DNA of 23,689 nucleotides from an uncultured Peptococcaceae bacterium. GTDB taxonomy: Bacteria; Bacillota; Desulfotomaculia; Desulfotomaculales; Desulfallaceae. Of this stretch, positions 21,129-23,689 are shown one piece after another. The translations under genes were made by a program, and so were the position numbers. Numbering within the stretch: the first letter of the stretch is position 1; every line of letters begins with the position of its first letter. The notes under the pieces are model-generated. The model ran no database searches. It was not told where the DNA came from and saw only the letters and a program-made list of their open reading frames with translations. The stretch covers positions 1-23,689 of the forward strand of contig CAJYBN010000012.1 of NCBI GenBank assembly GCA_913064925.1, read 5' to 3'.

Positions 21129-22538
21129 ATGAAAACGCGTTTGCTCATGGCAAGCGGTACAAACCGCTATGTCATAAAGCGGCAAGGAAAAATGAATGCG
21201 GATGTAGTGGTATACATTAGCAAGCCGCTGCTACCCTATGTTGAAGAAGAAGCCATAAAGCAGCTGGTGGACGGTGCCTGCTTGCCTGGTGTATGCTACC
21301 CGGTGCTGGGACTGCCGGACATACACACAGGGTTCGGTTTACCCATCGGCGGGGTGATGGCTACCGGCCGGGACGGGGTAGTTTCCGCCGGCGCTGTGGG
21401 TATGGACATTAACTGCGGAGTCAGGTTGCTGGCGGGCAACTGGGACCGCGGTGCCGTACAGCGTGATTTTCTGCAACGCTTCGTGCAACTGGTGGAGCAG
21501 ACGGTACCCTGTGGTGTGGGCAAAAAAACCAGGCACGGCGAACTTGACGTGGAAGCCATATTGCAAGGCGGGGCGGCGGAGCTGATTCGCCGTGGTTACG
21601 GGTACCATGGCGAGGAACAAAGGATAGAAGAGGGAGGCTGCATGCAGGGCGCAGACCCCGGTGCCCTTAGCGCGGCGGCCCTGGCCCGCACCGACCAGCT
21701 TTCCACCCTTGGCGGCGGGAACCACTTTATCGAGCTGGGCTACGTGGCCGAGGTATACGACGGGCAAACAGCGGCGTTGTTCGGATTAAGCAAGGATACC
21801 TTTACGGTGATGATACACACCGGCAGCAGGGGACTAGGCCACCAGGTTTGCACCGATTATAGCAAAATCATGGTCAAAGCCGCGCGGCGCTACGGCATCA
21901 AACTGCCTACTACTGGGTTGGCTTGTGTTCCGGCGAATTCCGCCGAAGGAGAGCAATATATGGCGGCCATGCACTGTGCCGTTAATTTTGCCTTTGCCAA
22001 CCGCCAGTTGATTGCCTTTGACGTGCGAAAGGCGCTGGAAAAGCTGGCCGGCGGCGGGTGGCAGCTAAATACCGTTTACGATGTGGCTCATAACATTGCC
22101 AAGTACGAGGAACATTACGGCAGCAAAATGCTGGTACACAGGAAGGGTGCAACCAGGGCGCTGCCGCCGCAGCACCCGGATAACCCGCCGGCTTACAGGC
22201 ATACCGGCCACCCGGCCATTATTCCGGGCAGCATGGGCACCGATTCATTTGTAGTTGTGGGCACGGAAAGGGTCCGCGAAACCCTTTGTTCCGTAAACCA
22301 CGGTGCCGGGAGGGTGCTCTCCCGGCGGGAGGCCAGAAAAACCGTATCCCCCGAAGAATTCAAAAAATCCATGGGTGCCGTCATTTATAACGACGGGAAC
22401 GTTAAAAAGCTGTTGGATGAGGCGCCCCAGGCATACAAGCCCATCCATCACGTGGTGGAAACGTTGGTAGAGGCTGGGTTGACCAAAAAGGTGGTCAGAA
22501 TCAGCCCCCTGGCCGTAATCAAAGGTGAAGAAGATTAA
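21129..22538 (+). CDS. rtcB: RNA ligase RtcB (3'-phosphate/5'-hydroxyl)
   Basis: RtcB joins RNA 2',3'-cyclic phosphate or 3'-phosphate ends to 5'-hydroxyl ends with GTP and Mn2+, for RNA repair. The 469-residue protein has the PDIHTGFGLPIGGVMAT segment, the metal-binding MDINCGVR (Asp93, Cys96), GGGNHF (Asn198, His199), HTGSRGLGHQ (His230), VAHNIAKYE (His321), PGSMGTDSFVV and NHGAGR, whose His391 should be the guanylylated residue. All active-site residues expected in the family are present. AGGTGG (21117-21122) lies six bases before the ATG. Archease, the helper found next to rtcB in some genomes, is absent from the window. An MFS transporter follows 27 bases downstream. Confidence 0.97.
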   Translation: MKTRLLMASGTNRYVIKRQGKMNADVVVYISKPLLPYVEEEAIKQLVDGACLPGVCYPVLGLPDIHTGFGLPIGGVMATGRDGVVSAGAVGMDINCGVRLLAGNWDRGAVQRDFLQRFVQLVEQTVPCGVGKKTRHGELDVEAILQGGAAELIRRGYGYHGEEQRIEEGGCMQGADPGALSAAALARTDQLSTLGGGNHFIELGYVAEVYDGQTAALFGLSKDTFTVMIHTGSRGLGHQVCTDYSKIMVKAARRYGIKLPTTGLACVPANSAEGEQYMAAMHCAVNFAFANRQLIAFDVRKALEKLAGGGWQLNTVYDVAHNIAKYEEHYGSKMLVHRKGATRALPPQHPDNPPAYRHTGHPAIIPGSMGTDSFVVVGTERVRETLCSVNHGAGRVLSRREARKTVSPEEFKKSMGAVIYNDGNVKKLLDEAPQAYKPIHHVVETLVEAGLTKKVVRISPLAVIKGEED

Positions 22539-22565
22539 CCTGGTTTTAGCCGGGAGATGTTGGGC

Positions 22566-23689
22566 GTGCATTGGAAAATCAGGCTGCTTATTTTTTTCTA
22601 TTTTTCTTCCATAGGTATACTGCTGCCGTTTTTACCGCTTTTATTCCAATCACGGGGACTTACCCCGGGGCAAATCGGCACCCTGTTGGCCATCGGTCCT
22701 TTCGTATCCATGCTGGTACAGTCTCCCTGGGGGTATGTCAGCGACCGGCTGCAAACCGTTAGAAAAGTTATTGCCTTGCAAATAGCCGCAGCCCTTCTCC
22801 TCAGCTTTTTGTTATTCAACCTGGATTCGTTTTACTTGCTGGTTCCCACCATGTTTGCCTTTTACGCCTTTGCTTGGCCGCCTATTCCCCTGCTGGACTG
22901 CCTGGTGCTGGCCACCGTTAGGGAACAAGGGGGCAGCTTCGGCAGTTACCGCCTTTGGGGTTCGCTGGGCTTTGCGCTGACGGCGCTGGCAGCGGGGTTT
23001 TTGTTGACCATGACCGGTATTGAGAAGATCAGTGTATTGTACCAGGGGCTGCTGGTGGCTACGCTGCTGTTGGCTTTACTGGCGCCCGACGCTCCGCCGC
23101 TGGGCCAGCCGGCCACCTTTCAGCAGTTCAGGAAGCTGGCCGCGCGGCGCGACGTGTTAGTTTTTTTATTACTTATTGCGTTAATTAACACCACCAACAA
23201 GGCCAATGACGCCTTTATGGGCATATACGTCAGCGAGCTGGGCGGTACCGAGGCAGATGTGGGTCGGGCCTGGACGATTGGGCCGCTGAGTGAAGTACCG
23301 GTATTTGCCCTGTCGGGTTTTTTGTTTGCCCGCTTTCATGAACTAACGCTGCTGGCATTGGCGGCGGCCGCCTATGCGCTGCGCTGGTTCTTGTTCGCCG
23401 CAGCCGGCGATCCCGGCACAATTATTATGATCCAGTTGCTGCACGGGATGTCCTTCGGCCTGTTTTATATGTCGGCGGTTTCCTACATCGGCAAAATCGT
23501 ACCGCCGGGATTACGGGCCAGCGGTCAGGGTTTACTCTCCACCTTTGCCGGCGGGGTGGCCGGCATCACCGGCTCGCTGGCCGGGGGATTTATAATTGAT
23601 AGCGTGGGTTTGCGGTTTCTTTACTTTTTATGCACACTGTTGGCGCTAATGGCGGCGGCTACATTTACTGTACTGGCAGCCCGGCGGCA
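22566..23689 (+). CDS. MFS transporter, 3' truncated by window edge
   Basis: About 374 residues are visible, with no stop before the window ends. The translation is strongly hydrophobic, with about ten to eleven spans. It begins HWKIRLLIFFYFSSIGILLPFLPLL, as in HcaT/LacY-like (MFS_1_like) transporters. The loop between spans 2 and 3 has SPWGYVSDRL, matching the family's G-x-x-x-D-R motif, and the sixth-span area has FGSYRLWGSLGFAL. A second half starts after the ARRDVLVFLLL segment. The substrate cannot be read from the sequence. The GTG at 22566 was chosen because GGGAG (22552-22556) lies nine bases upstream; an in-frame ATG at 22557 abuts that site and is the alternative. It is likely co-transcribed with rtcB. 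Confidence 0.88.
   Translation, partial: MHWKIRLLIFFYFSSIGILLPFLPLLFQSRGLTPGQIGTLLAIGPFVSMLVQSPWGYVSDRLQTVRKVIALQIAAALLLSFLLFNLDSFYLLVPTMFAFYAFAWPPIPLLDCLVLATVREQGGSFGSYRLWGSLGFALTALAAGFLLTMTGIEKISVLYQGLLVATLLLALLAPDAPPLGQPATFQQFRKLAARRDVLVFLLLIALINTTNKANDAFMGIYVSELGGTEADVGRAWTIGPLSEVPVFALSGFLFARFHELTLLALAAAAYALRWFLFAAAGDPGTIIMIQLLHGMSFGLFYMSAVSYIGKIVPPGLRASGQGLLSTFAGGVAGITGSLAGGFIIDSVGLRFLYFLCTLLALMAAATFTVLAARR

Noticed and set aside
20829..21185. A 118-codon open frame on the - strand across the structured block
   Set aside because: It is low complexity (Arg/Ala/Gly) over the inverted repeats and runs into the rtcB start; no domain or ribosome binding site was seen.
1..23689. CRISPR arrays, tRNA or rRNA genes, insertion sequences or phage genes
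   Set aside because: No repeated spacer pattern, cloverleaf, rRNA core sequence, transposase motif or phage structural gene was recognised anywhere in the window.

Overview
This window looks like a chromosomal stretch from a spore-forming, moderately GC-rich anaerobic Firmicute of the Peptococcaceae/Desulfotomaculum-Pelotomaculum type. The evidence is a set of clostridial markers: an IspH-ribosomal protein S1 fusion, SpoIIP and SpoIVA, SleB-type spore-cortex hydrolase, a DUF512 gene next to der, and a PheB-type ACT gene leading a hom-thrB-lysC cluster. Genes are tightly packed, almost all on the + strand, with many 1-20 bp overlaps and frequent GTG/TTG starts. This placement is inference from gene content; no search was run.

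Layout. (1) 1-3161: the 3' part of cmk, plsC, and the ispH-rpsA fusion, closed by a strong terminator. (2) 3162-6212: a sporulation-linked cluster of a DUF1614 membrane protein, SpoIIP with an unusual C-terminal membrane anchor, and two tandem DUF3189 paralogues. (3) 6213-10741: a 212-base gap with hairpins and a near-consensus promoter, then DUF512 radical-SAM-like protein, der, plsY and gpsA, ending in a terminator. (4) 10760-11359 on the - strand: a secreted NlpC/P60 hydrolase, convergent with gpsA. (5) 11648-13155: monocistronic spoIVA with a terminator. (6) 13166-18462: a consensus promoter and an aspartate-family amino-acid operon, pheB-hom-thrB-lysC-apgM, with a terminator. lysC carries an internal ribosome binding site and start for a separate regulatory beta subunit. 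(7) 18485-19930: an orphan sdpR-sdpI pair with a consensus promoter and a perfect 9-bp-arm operator, followed by a small unknown gene. (8) 19941-20782: a LysM-SleB cell-wall hydrolase whose ribosome binding site lies in a long inverted repeat. (9) 20783-21062: a gene-free GC-rich block with nested inverted repeats and its own terminator. (10) 21065-23689: promoter, rtcB RNA ligase and a truncated MFS transporter.

How they work together: plsC, plsY and gpsA supply consecutive parts of phosphatidic acid synthesis (glycerol-3-phosphate, lysophosphatidate, phosphatidate). Der and S1 serve ribosome assembly and translation. hom, thrB and lysC build homoserine and threonine precursors, and apgM in the same operon resembles the proposed-homoserine-kinase branch of the phosphoglycerate mutases. 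SpoIIP, SpoIVA and SleB act at engulfment, coat assembly and germination.

No CRISPR array, tRNA, rRNA, transposase or phage gene was seen. The least explained parts are the structured block at 20783-21062, the DUF3189 pair, the inverted repeat over the sleB ribosome binding site, and the SpoIIP tail.
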